From contig JAICTU010000335.1 in the NCBI GenBank assembly GCA_025936205.1, forward strand, positions 1-10,180: 10,180 nt of DNA, given 5' to 3'. Made by a program: the position numbers and the translations under genes. Numbering within the stretch: position 1 is the first letter of the stretch; every line of letters starts with the position of its first letter. Of this stretch, positions 1-5,942 are shown piece after piece. The stretch comes from Polyangiaceae bacterium (GTDB taxonomy: Bacteria; Myxococcota; Polyangia; Polyangiales; Polyangiaceae). The notes under the pieces are model-generated. The model did not search any database, was not told the origin of the DNA, and worked only from the letters and a program-made list of their open reading frames with translations.

Positions 1-1
1 C

Positions 2-685
2 AAGATGAGCAAGAGCGCGGGCACGCTGTACCGGCTCGCGGACATCCTGGCGCTCGGCTACAAGGCGGTGGAGCTGCGCTACCTGCTGATCAGCAACCAC
101 TATCGCCAGCCGATGAACTTCACGCTGGAAGGGCTGGCTGCGGCCCGTTCCTCGGTGCAACGGCTGCAGAACGCCCGCGCTTTGTTGAGCGAACGTGCCG
201 GCGGCGCGCCGCCGACGGGAGAGCCTGCCGCAGGCATCGCCGAACGCATCAGCGTCTTCGAGCGCGACTTCGGCGCCGGGCTGGACGACGATCTGAACAT
301 CTCGAACGCGCTGGCGGCATTGTTCGCGTTCGTCGGCGACTGCCACCGGTTGGAGCCGGGCCCGGCCGATGCCGCACACCTGCTGCGCGCGCTAGACCGC
401 GCCGACCACGTGCTCAACGTCGCCCAGCAGGGAGCGGACCGCGCGGGCGTGATCAAGAAGAGCGAGCTCGAGCAAGGCGAAGCCGTGAAGCTCGACGCGG
501 CGGCGCTGCAAGCGCTGCTCGCGCAGGAGATCACCCCGGAGCATGTGCGTGAAATCGCGCGCGCCCGCCACCACGCCCGGCGTCAGAAAGACTGGCCCAC
601 CGCGGACGCGATTCGCAACCACCTGCAGAAGGCGGGCGTCCACTTCGAAGACACCCCCGAAGGCGTCCGCTACAAGCTGCCCTGA
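2..685 (+). CDS. cysS: Cysteinyl-tRNA synthetase, C-terminal part (5' end outside the window)
   Basis: Class I aminoacyl-tRNA synthetase that charges tRNA-Cys with cysteine in the cytoplasm. The reading frame is open from base 2, where the first five codons read KMSKS, the ATP-binding signature of class I synthetases. The ATG inside that motif is therefore not the start, and the Rossmann domain with its zinc site lies upstream of the window. The DALR-type helical anticodon-binding domain follows (LRYLLISNHYRQP, then the DDDLNISNALAALF helix). The typical CysS C-terminus comes next (ARHHARRQKDWPTADAIR, then EDTPEGVRYKLP). The visible 228 codons fit the usual distance from KMSKS to the C-terminus, and the TGA stop is clean. 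It converges with the lactonase gene 60 bases downstream. One stretch of the linker, around bases 199-214, encodes GGAPP within a long GC palindrome. Identification is secure. Confidence 0.96.
   Translation, partial: KMSKSAGTLYRLADILALGYKAVELRYLLISNHYRQPMNFTLEGLAAARSSVQRLQNARALLSERAGGAPPTGEPAAGIAERISVFERDFGAGLDDDLNISNALAALFAFVGDCHRLEPGPADAAHLLRALDRADHVLNVAQQGADRAGVIKKSELEQGEAVKLDAAALQALLAQEITPEHVREIARARHHARRQKDWPTADAIRNHLQKAGVHFEDTPEGVRYKLP
199..214. repeat. GC palindrome, copy 1, inside cysS
   Basis: CGGCGGCGCGCCGCCG is a 16-base perfect palindrome centred on GGCGCGCC that encodes GGAPP in the CysS linker. The same core of 15 bases recurs inside the bolA-family gene. It may be a chance product of GC-rich codons. 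Confidence 0.4.
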
Positions 686-696
686 ACATTTTTTTG

Positions 697-733
697 GGGG
701 CCGGGCCTCCGCCAACCGGCGGTGCGCGGCCCC
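697..733. terminator. Stem-loop between convergent cysS and the lactonase gene
   Basis: A two-part inverted repeat lies in the 60-base gap between the two stop codons. The outer arms GGGGCC (697-702) and GGCCCC (728-733) enclose an inner stem CCGCC (709-713) / GGCGG (718-722) with an AACC loop. A run of seven T (689-695) sits before the hairpin on the plus strand, which becomes a run of A after it on the minus strand, so neither strand has the canonical stem-then-U order. A bidirectional structure separating convergent transcripts is plausible, but intrinsic termination is not demonstrated. Confidence 0.4.
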
Positions 734-745
734 TCGGGACTCTGC

Positions 746-1771
746 TCAGTAAATCCCCACGAAGAACGGCCCCCGCGGAACGGGGACCGAGCTCACGTAC
801 TCCAGCGCCCCTCCCCCATCGCGGATGCGGAACAGCGACACGTTGGGCGAGTCCTGGTTGCCGACGATCAGGATGCGTCCCTCGGCATCGAGCCCGAAGT
901 TGCGCGGGGTGCGGCCGCGCGTCAGCTCGTGACCGAGCAAGCGCGCGCGGCCCGTCTCCGGATCGATGGCAAAGACGGCGATCGTGCTCTGGTCGCCCTG
1001 GCGATTCGAGGCGTACAGGAAGCGTCCGCTCGGGTGCACATGGATGTCCGCCGCGGACCCGCCGCTCGAGCCTGCCGGCGCAGCCGCGATCTCCCGCTGC
1101 ACGGCGCTGAGCGTCCCCTGCTGCGCATCGAACGCGTAGACCGACAGCTGCAGCGTGAGCTCGTTGATCAGATATGCGTAGCGCCCGTTCGGATGGAAGG
1201 TGATGTGGCGCGGACCCGCGCCGGGAAGCTCTGGCACCGTCGCCGGGCTGGACGGCGAGAGCTGGCGCGTCGAGGGGTCGAAGCGATACTGCGCGATCCA
1301 ATTGGCGCCGCGTCCCGGCACGAACAGATAGCGCCCGCTCGCATCGAAAACGGTGCAGTGCGACTCCCGTCCCGAGTCCACGAGACAGGTGGACGCTCCG
1401 ATGCGCCCGTCCGCCTCCAGCGCGAACACCTGCGTGCGTGCCTCTTCGAAGAAGCACGTGACCAGGCTCTTGCCGCTGCGATCGATCGCCACGTACACGG
1501 GGCGGCCCGCCGTGGCTACCTGATTCTTCAGCGTCAGCTGCCCATTGCCGGGGTCGATCGCGTAGGCCGTCAGAAAGCCCTTGGTCTCATCCGCAACGTA
1601 CAGATGGCGCCCATCGGCGGAGCGGGCCATGAATGCGGCCACGCCACCCGCGGGCAGCTCTTGCCTCAGCTCCAGCCGCACGCGCTCGACATCCAGCGCA
1701 AACACCTGAATTTTTCCGGTGTCGCCGCTCCAATCGCCACACCCGACATAGACGGTCTTCGCTGTGCTCAT
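746..1771 (-). CDS. Lactonase-family seven-bladed beta-propeller (6-phosphogluconolactonase-like)
   Basis: A 341-residue protein of the cytoplasmic lactonase family (PF10282), the fold of E. coli 6-phosphogluconolactonase YbhE/Pgl. Repeated blade motifs are visible: TVYVGCGDW at the N-terminus, SADGRHLYVADE (51-62), IDRSGKSLVT (96-105), GPRHITFHPNGRYAYLINE (186-204), ADIHVHPSGRFLYASNR (241-257) and PRNFGLDAEGRILIVGNQ (289-306). These last three are the most family-specific. There is no signal peptide, so it is probably cytoplasmic. Length matches the family (about 330-390 residues). The ATG at 1771 is preceded closely by AGGGG. It lies 66 bases downstream of the coiled-coil membrane protein on the same strand and may be cotranscribed. 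The substrate could be 6-phosphogluconolactone (oxidative pentose phosphate pathway), but many family members have other lactone substrates or none tested, so no gene symbol is given. Confidence 0.9.
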   Translation of the reverse strand: MSTAKTVYVGCGDWSGDTGKIQVFALDVERVRLELRQELPAGGVAAFMARSADGRHLYVADETKGFLTAYAIDPGNGQLTLKNQVATAGRPVYVAIDRSGKSLVTCFFEEARTQVFALEADGRIGASTCLVDSGRESHCTVFDASGRYLFVPGRGANWIAQYRFDPSTRQLSPSSPATVPELPGAGPRHITFHPNGRYAYLINELTLQLSVYAFDAQQGTLSAVQREIAAAPAGSSGGSAADIHVHPSGRFLYASNRQGDQSTIAVFAIDPETGRARLLGHELTRGRTPRNFGLDAEGRILIVGNQDSPNVSLFRIRDGGGALEYVSSVPVPRGPFFVGIY

Positions 1772-1837
1772 GGCCCCTGCGTAGTACGCCGGGTCCCGTC
1801 GAGGCGATGGAATTCCGGCGCGCCGCCGGGCCGCGCG

Positions 1838-2713
1838 CTACGAATTGGGCGTGGTGGCGGGCTTGGGTGCAGAAGCGCGCGGCACCGAGGTGCCGCCGTG
1901 CAAGAGCTGCTCGTTCAGCTCGGCGAGCTTTCGCTTTTCGGTGCTCTCCGCGGCAGCTTCGACCAGATCCAGCACCAGCGCTTCGCAGCCGCCCGGACCC
2001 GGTTGCCCGGCATGTGCCGAGCCCGCTGCCGCGTGCGCGGCGTCGGCGTAACATTGCTGAAGCCGCTCGGCGCGGGCGGCCGGCGCGAGCAGCGCCAGAT
2101 AAGAGATCCGGCGCTGGCGCTCGGCCTGGACGCGCTGATCGATGCGGTCCTGGCGCAGCCGCTCCAGCTCGAGGCGCTCGTGCTGTTCGCGCTCTGCCTC
2201 GGCCTCGTGCGCGGCTTGCTCGCGCTGCCAGTCGGCGAGCTTCTGCTCGCGTTCGCTCTGTTGCTCGCTGCGTTCCGCGTCGTCGCGCTGGCGATAGTGC
2301 TCGCGGACCGCGCTGCGCTCTTCCGCGCGATAGCGCAGCAAGCGGGCCATCCTGTGGTCGGACAGCTCGCGCCCGCAGCCGAGCCAACAAGCTTGCTCAC
2401 GCCGTGCGGCTTCGGCCTCCAGCTGTTGGCACGGCGCGAGCTGCTCGCAGCCCTGGCTGAGCCGTTCGGCGAAGGAGTCAGTCGAGCTGAGGGAGCGCCA
2501 GGCAGCGAGCCCCGCCAGCCCGATGAGCAGCGCCGCTGCGGCACGAACGGCGGGGCGCCGCGCCCGCGGATCCACGACGACGCGGGGACGAGCGAGCGTG
2601 CGGGTCTCGGTGGGGGTCGGCACGCGCAGCGTTCGCGTGCGGCGCCAGCGCGCTGCCGCCGGTTCCGAATGAGGCCCTGGCTCGTGTTTCACGAGAGCGG
2701 TGCGCCCGCGCAT
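1838..2713 (-). CDS. Single-pass membrane protein with coiled coil and six cysteines, function unknown
   Basis: I do not recognise a named family. With the ATG at 2713 (AGGGGAG just upstream) the product has 291 residues; an in-frame start 51 bases further upstream (2764) is possible but would add a cysteine- and arginine-rich extension with no extra support. Residues 1-54 are basic and proline/arginine rich. Residues 56-72 form one hydrophobic segment (AAALLIGLAGLAAW), predicting N-in, C-out topology. Four cysteines follow at about 89, 95, 109 and 113 (Cx5C, 13 residues, Cx3C), then a highly charged Glu/Arg/Gln helix at about 120-205 likely to form a coiled coil, two more cysteines at about 221 and 243, and a Pro/Ser/Thr tail. 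The even number of extracytoplasmic cysteines suggests disulfides (inference). It lies 132 bases downstream of fdxA and 66 bases upstream of the lactonase on the same strand. Low-complexity composition makes homology calls unreliable. Confidence 0.72.
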   Translation of the reverse strand: MRGRTALVKHEPGPHSEPAAARWRRTRTLRVPTPTETRTLARPRVVVDPRARRPAVRAAAALLIGLAGLAAWRSLSSTDSFAERLSQGCEQLAPCQQLEAEAARREQACWLGCGRELSDHRMARLLRYRAEERSAVREHYRQRDDAERSEQQSEREQKLADWQREQAAHEAEAEREQHERLELERLRQDRIDQRVQAERQRRISYLALLAPAARAERLQQCYADAAHAAAGSAHAGQPGPGGCEALVLDLVEAAAESTEKRKLAELNEQLLHGGTSVPRASAPKPATTPNS

Positions 2714-2829
2714 GCACTCCCCTGACCGGCAAGCGCGCCACCGCCTTGACCCGCAGGAGCACACCCTCTCCCCGCAACCGGTAAATCAAACGCTGGCTAA
2801 CGCTAGCAGCCCGCAGGCCCAGCGACCTA

Positions 2830-2842
2830 CCGCTGCCAGCGG
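2830..2842 (-). terminator. Short hairpin directly after the fdxA stop
   Basis: Perfect inverted repeat CCGCTG-C-CAGCGG lying 3 bases beyond the TAA stop of fdxA on the minus strand. It could end or stabilise the fdxA transcript. There is no U-tract after it, and a 6-base arm is modest in GC-rich DNA, so the call is tentative. A second small repeat, GCTA-acgc-TAGC (2796-2807), lies further downstream in the same 132-base gap. Confidence 0.3.
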
Positions 2843-2845
2843 ACG

Positions 2846-3154
2846 TTAGCCGAAGCCGAGCTCTTTCTTGCGCTCCAGCGCCCCGGGCAGCGGCTCTTCC
2901 GTGTCGTTGATCACCGGCAGATTCTTGCTCTTGTCCGCGTTGATCTTGAGCCACTGGCGCTGGTCGTCGGGCAACTGGGCTTCATCGAAGATCGCCTCTA
3001 CCGGGCACTCGGGGACGCACGCCCCGCAGTCGATGCATTCCTCGGGGTCGATGTAGAGCATCTCATCGTCCGCGTGGAAGCAGTCGACCGGACACACCGC
3101 GACGCAGTCGGTGAAACGGCATTTGCGGCAGTTGTCGGTTACCACGAAGGTCAT
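2846..3154 (-). CDS. fdxA: Seven-iron ferredoxin, FdxA / Azotobacter FdI type
   Basis: A 102-residue low-potential electron carrier holding one [3Fe-4S] and one [4Fe-4S] cluster. Nine cysteines occur at 9, 12, 17, 21, 25, 40, 43, 46 and 50, matching the Azotobacter vinelandii FdI pattern (8, 11, 16, 20, 24, 39, 42, 45, 49) with a one-residue shift. By that homology C9, C17 and C50 hold the 3Fe cluster, C21, C40, C43 and C46 the 4Fe cluster, and C12 and C25 are free. The C-terminal tail with LPDDQRQWLKINADKS and the final acidic/basic segment is typical of the family and absent from short clostridial ferredoxins. Start ATG at 3154 has AGGA about 8 bases upstream. It is cytoplasmic, and its redox partner is not evident here. 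It stands alone between the FHA gene (160-base gap) and the coiled-coil gene, so it may have its own promoter. Identification is secure. Confidence 0.96.
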   Translation of the reverse strand: MTFVVTDNCRKCRFTDCVAVCPVDCFHADDEMLYIDPEECIDCGACVPECPVEAIFDEAQLPDDQRQWLKINADKSKNLPVINDTEEPLPGALERKKELGFG

Positions 3155-3273
3155 GGAAGCAGTCCTCGATCGCTAGTGGCCCGAATGGCGGACCCGGGGG
3201 AATTGACCCCTGCGTATTGGCACAAGATAGCGGCTTCGGGAAGGCTGGCGGTACGCGATACACCCACCTCATC

Positions 3274-3302
3274 CCCGGCCCGGCGTTTAGCGGCGGGCCG
3301 GG
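3274..3302. terminator. GC-rich stem-loop between the FHA gene and fdxA
   Basis: Perfect 9-base inverted repeat CCCGGCCCG (3274-3282) / CGGGCCGGG (3294-3302) with an 11-base centre, lying 12 bases past the FHA gene stop on the minus strand. It would form a very stable hairpin and could end the thioesterase-FHA transcript before fdxA. No U-run follows on either strand, so intrinsic termination is not certain. Confidence 0.45.
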
Positions 3303-3314
3303 TTCCGCGACGGC

Positions 3315-3950
3315 TCAGCGGGTGGAGCCAGGGAACTCGCTCGTCACGGTCGCAGCCGGGGTCAACTGTTGCAACACGTCCTGGTACCAGCGATCGAATT
3401 GCCGGGTATCCGCCCAGGCCGCCAGAGTGCGTGCGGCCTTCACCAGGCGCCGCGTCTCCTCGGGGGCGAGCAGCAGCCCCCATTCCGCCTGGCGCTTCAT
3501 CAGCTCGTCGATCAGCGCCCGCAAACGGACCGCCGTTGCGCGCACGTCGTCGTCGGGGCCGAGCCGAGCCATGGCCTTTTCGACTTGTTCCAGCGTCTGG
3601 CGCTGGCGCTCCGTCTCCTGAGTGATCGGAGAGGCCACGCCCGACACCGTCTCCGGCACGCGCGCGTTCTGCTGGACCACGACTTCCAGCAGGTCTTCGC
3701 CCAGCTCGATCTCGTCGCCCGCCTCCAGCACGGTGGGGTGGCGGATGCGCACGCCGTTCACCCAGGTGCCGTTGCGGCTGCCGAGGTCTTCGATCTGCAA
3801 GCCCGTGTGGATGCGTCGGATCACTGCGTGCTCGCGCGAGACCCGCTCCGAGGCCAACACGATCGGGCATTCGGGGCTGCGCCCGAGCAGGCAATCCCCC
3901 AGGTGGATGGGAAACAGCGTGCCCTTGTGCTTGAGCCAGTAGAACGTCAT
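3315..3950 (-). CDS. FHA-domain protein with helical C-terminal extension
   Basis: A 211-residue protein with an N-terminal forkhead-associated (FHA) domain, a phosphothreonine-peptide reader, at about residues 1-95. The signature is complete: GRS (23-25), VSREHA (37-42), DLGSRNGTWVNG (55-66). The conserved Arg24, Ser38, His41 and Asn60 needed for phosphopeptide binding are all present. Residues about 108-200 are charged and predicted helical with no recognised domain, and no membrane segment is visible. The start ATG at 3950 overlaps the thioesterase stop as ATGA, and the FHA fold begins only a few residues after it, which settles this start against a longer in-frame extension to 4283 that would run across the thioesterase gene. 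Likely role (inference): an adaptor in Ser/Thr kinase signalling, common in Myxococcota. No kinase is present in the window, and the phosphorylated partner is unknown. Confidence 0.9.
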   Translation of the reverse strand: MTFYWLKHKGTLFPIHLGDCLLGRSPECPIVLASERVSREHAVIRRIHTGLQIEDLGSRNGTWVNGVRIRHPTVLEAGDEIELGEDLLEVVVQQNARVPETVSGVASPITQETERQRQTLEQVEKAMARLGPDDDVRATAVRLRALIDELMKRQAEWGLLLAPEETRRLVKAARTLAAWADTRQFDRWYQDVLQQLTPAATVTSEFPGSTR

Positions 3951-4489
3951 CTCGCGCCCGCCTCGCGCCGGGCCTCGGGACTCGGCGGATCGACGCAGAA
4001 CACGCGCAGCCGACCGGTCGCGATCAGGCGTTCCCCCTCGTCGCTGATCGCACACTCCCAGAGCTGGGCTTGCCGCCCCGCGTGCAACGGGGTCGCGCGT
4101 GCGCGCAGACGGCCCGCGCGCACGGGGCGCAGAAAGCTGGTGTGGTTCTCCACGCCCACGACCTGCTTGCCGGGAGGCGCGGCCAAGACGGCGCCGATCG
4201 AGCAGCAGCTCTCGACGACGCTGGCGTACACCCCGCCGTGCACGATGCCGTGCGGCTGTAGATGCCGCTCGCCGATCGTCCACTCGGCGAGGACCTCGCT
4301 CGGACTGGCGTGCAGGATCTCGAGGCCGAGCTGCCCAAACCAGCCAGAGCGCGCAGGCTCTTGAATCTCACCGTCGGAGTGCAAGCTGTCTTTCTCGTTG
4401 GAGCACCACAACCGGGGCACGGGGCCCGCGACTCGCGGAGTGCGGTGCCCGCTGCGCTCCGATCGCCCGAGATCGACGCGCGCGCTCAC
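3947..4489 (-). CDS. PaaI/YdiI-like hotdog-fold acyl-CoA thioesterase
   Basis: A 180-residue protein whose residues about 50-167 form one hotdog domain of the 4HBT/PaaI superfamily, which hydrolyses acyl-CoA thioesters in the cytoplasm. The motif HGIVHGGVYASVVES (80-94) carries the HGG turn and a glutamate (Glu93) in the catalytic position used by YdiI/MenI-type enzymes. VVGVENHTSFLRPVRAG (110-126) and the HAGRQAQLWE segment also resemble that group. The substrate cannot be read from sequence; dihydroxynaphthoyl-CoA is one family possibility, but no menaquinone genes are nearby. The GTG at 4489 is the longest start and has only a weak GGTGGG upstream. The first 45 or so residues are not part of the fold, so a later start is possible, for example the TTG about 35 codons in. 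The stop overlaps the FHA start by 4 bases (ATGA), indicating translational coupling. Confidence 0.87.
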   Translation of the reverse strand: MSARVDLGRSERSGHRTPRVAGPVPRLWCSNEKDSLHSDGEIQEPARSGWFGQLGLEILHASPSEVLAEWTIGERHLQPHGIVHGGVYASVVESCCSIGAVLAAPPGKQVVGVENHTSFLRPVRAGRLRARATPLHAGRQAQLWECAISDEGERLIATGRLRVFCVDPPSPEARREAGAR

Positions 4490-4708
4490 CAGACCACGCC
4501 CACCATTCTAACTCATCGACGCCAGGGTGAAAATTAAGGAAACCTGGGAACCCTCGCCCCCTGGGCCTGCGCGCCCGCGGGCCCGTCGAGGCGAAACGCC
4601 GCGGACTCGGGCACGGACCGGGCGCCTCCGCGTTTCACAAATGAAAAGAGAGCGGCCGGACTGCGCGCGTTGACAGGGGGTCAAAGTCGCCGCATGTGTT
4701 AGCCCTGT
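4490..4708. promoter_or_regulatory. Divergent promoter region between the thioesterase and glutaredoxin genes
   Basis: This 219-base gap separates two outward-reading genes, so it should hold promoters for both. On the plus strand an exact TTGACA (4670-4675) stands 33 bases before the glutaredoxin ATG. The hexamers at -10 spacing (CATGTG at 17, TGTGTT at 19) are poor matches, and such a promoter would give an almost leaderless message. The same TTGAC forms an inverted repeat with GTCAA (TTGAC-AGGGG-GTCAA, 4670-4684). A second small repeat is TTTCA-CAAA-TGAAA (4633-4646), in an AT-richer patch. On the minus strand an AT-rich stretch near 4526-4545 is the best place for a thioesterase -10, without a clear -35. 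No ORF is convincing here. Confidence 0.4.
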
Positions 4709-5647
4709 ATGGACGACGCTACACGCCAGAAGATCGAGCAGGACGTCAAAGGCCACCCGGTCGTGCTGTTCATGAAAGGGACCCCCCAGGCGCCTCGCTG
4801 CGGATTTTCCGCGACCGTGGCGGGCATCCTGGATGAGCTCGTAGGTGAGTACAAGTCGGTCGACGTGCTCGCCGACAGCGCGCTGCGCGACGGTATCAAG
4901 GAGTACTCCGACTGGCCCACGATCCCCCAGCTGTACGTCAAAGGTCAGTTTGTGGGCGGGTGCGACATCGTGCGCGAGATGTATGAGAACGGCGAGCTGC
5001 ATGAAACCCTGGGGGTGAAGCTCGAGGCGGTCGAACCACCGCGCATCCAGGTCGCCGCCGCCGCCGCCCAGGCGTTGAAAGAGGCGCTGGCGGAAGCGAG
5101 CAGCGAGGAGCCGGCCGGCACCCACTACATCCGCATCGAGGTGGCGAGCGATTTCCAGCATGCGCTCAGCGTGGGCACCAAGAAGCCGCGCGACGTGGAA
5201 GTGAGCGCGGGCGGGTTGACGCTGCTGGTGGATCGCGCGAGCGCGCGCCGCGCCGGCGGTCTCTCGATCGACTACGTGAATGGCGCGGACGGGCCCGCCT
5301 TCAAGCTGGAGAACCCGAACGAGCCGCCGCGCGTGAAGTCGGTGAGCGTGAAGGAGCTGCAGGCCAAGCTACAGGCGGAGCCCGGCTTGAAGCTGTTCGA
5401 CGTGCGCGCCCAGAAGGAGCGCGAACAGGCGGCGATCCAGGGCTCGCGGCTGCTCGATCGCGAAGCCCAGCAAGACATCATGAAGCTCGACAAGGCGACG
5501 CCCCTGTATTTCCACTGCCATCACGGCGGGCGCAGCCAGCAAGCCGCGGCGTTCTTCCTCTCGCACGGCTTTTCGAACGTCTTCAACGTGACCGGCGGCA
5601 TCGACGCCTGGTCGCTGGAAGTCGATCCCAAGGTACCTCGCTACTAG
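4709..5647 (+). CDS. Fusion protein: Grx4 monothiol glutaredoxin, cysteine-free A-type (IscA-like) domain, rhodanese
   Basis: A 312-residue protein with three parts. Residues 1-105 are a CGFS monothiol glutaredoxin (Grx4/GrxD family, which carries [2Fe-2S] clusters with glutathione): KGTPQAPRCGFS with Cys31, WPTIPQLYV with the cis-proline, and GGCDIV. Residues about 112-207 resemble the A-type/HesB/IscA fold (GLTLLVDRASA, then LSIDYVNGADGPAFKLENPN) but contain no cysteine, so the three cluster-binding cysteines of IscA are absent. Residues about 208-312 are a rhodanese domain with active-site loop CHHGGRS (Cys270), expected to carry persulfide sulfur. The ATG at 4709 matches the N-terminus of E. 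coli GrxD. An in-frame TAG lies 6 bases upstream, no Shine-Dalgarno is visible, and the message may be leaderless. The bolA gene follows after 31 bases. Likely role: iron-sulfur cluster delivery, with sulfur transfer added (inference). Confidence 0.93.
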   Translation: MDDATRQKIEQDVKGHPVVLFMKGTPQAPRCGFSATVAGILDELVGEYKSVDVLADSALRDGIKEYSDWPTIPQLYVKGQFVGGCDIVREMYENGELHETLGVKLEAVEPPRIQVAAAAAQALKEALAEASSEEPAGTHYIRIEVASDFQHALSVGTKKPRDVEVSAGGLTLLVDRASARRAGGLSIDYVNGADGPAFKLENPNEPPRVKSVSVKELQAKLQAEPGLKLFDVRAQKEREQAAIQGSRLLDREAQQDIMKLDKATPLYFHCHHGGRSQQAAAFFLSHGFSNVFNVTGGIDAWSLEVDPKVPRY

Positions 5648-5678
5648 CGCGCGATCTCGTGCCCGGAGCTCCAGTCGG

Positions 5679-5942
5679 ATGAAGCTGAACACGCTGGGCG
5701 GCGGCGCGCCGCCGCTCATAGGACAGATCCGCGAGGCGATCGCGCAGGCGCTGCCCGGGGCTGAAGTGAAGGTCAGCGCCGGGCAGCCCGGCCACTTCAG
5801 CCTCTCGGTGCGTGCTGCGCAGTTCCAGAACCAGAACCGCGTCGCCTGTCAGCGACTGGTGTTAAAGGCCATCGCACATTTGATGAGCGGGGAGCGTGCG
5901 CCAGTCCACGCGATTGATCAGCTAGAGACCCTTTCTGGCTGA
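5679..5942 (+). CDS. BolA-family protein (IbaG/YrbA-like)
   Basis: An 87-residue BolA-domain protein covering almost the whole length: IREAIAQALPGAEVKV (17-32), PGHFSLSV (37-44), RVACQRLVLKAIAHLM (54-69), and APVHAID (74-80) with the invariant histidine His77 that helps bind a [2Fe-2S] cluster in BolA-glutaredoxin complexes. His39 of the GHF turn is also present. The variant CQRLV in place of RHRLV is like IbaG-type members. The ATG at 5679 has GGAG about 10 bases upstream. It starts 31 bases after the CGFS-glutaredoxin fusion, and its stop shares one base with the next start (TGATG). Adjacency to a CGFS glutaredoxin supports the known BolA-Grx partnership in iron sensing or cluster transfer. 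The N-terminal GGGAPP is encoded by an 18-base GC palindrome (5698-5715). Confidence 0.92.
   Translation: MKLNTLGGGAPPLIGQIREAIAQALPGAEVKVSAGQPGHFSLSVRAAQFQNQNRVACQRLVLKAIAHLMSGERAPVHAIDQLETLSG
5698..5715. repeat. GC palindrome, copy 2, at the start of the bolA-family gene
   Basis: An 18-base perfect palindrome (GCGGCGGCGCGCCGCCGC) seven codons into the bolA-family gene, encoding GGGAPP just before the BolA fold. In RNA it could form a hairpin close to the start codon and slow initiation. It shares its core with the copy in cysS. Significance is uncertain. Confidence 0.4.

Noticed and set aside
686..745. Canonical rho-independent terminator using the T7 run at 689-695
   Set aside because: The T run comes before the hairpin on the plus strand and is an A run after it on the minus strand, so the order required for intrinsic termination is absent on both; only the stem-loop itself is reported.
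722..2725. 667-residue plus-strand open frame antisense to the lactonase and coiled-coil genes
   Set aside because: It is the longest frame in the window, but its translation is arginine/alanine-rich with no recognisable motif, while the opposite strand encodes a clear propeller and a structured membrane protein. High GC makes such shadows common.
3951..4283. Longer N-terminus for the FHA protein
   Set aside because: The extension is a frame-shifted reading of the thioesterase gene; the ATGA overlap start at 3950 places the FHA fold at the N-terminus as expected.
4508..5161. 217-residue minus-strand frame over the divergent promoter and the glutaredoxin domain
   Set aside because: It overlaps the securely identified glutaredoxin gene over most of its length and shows no family motif.
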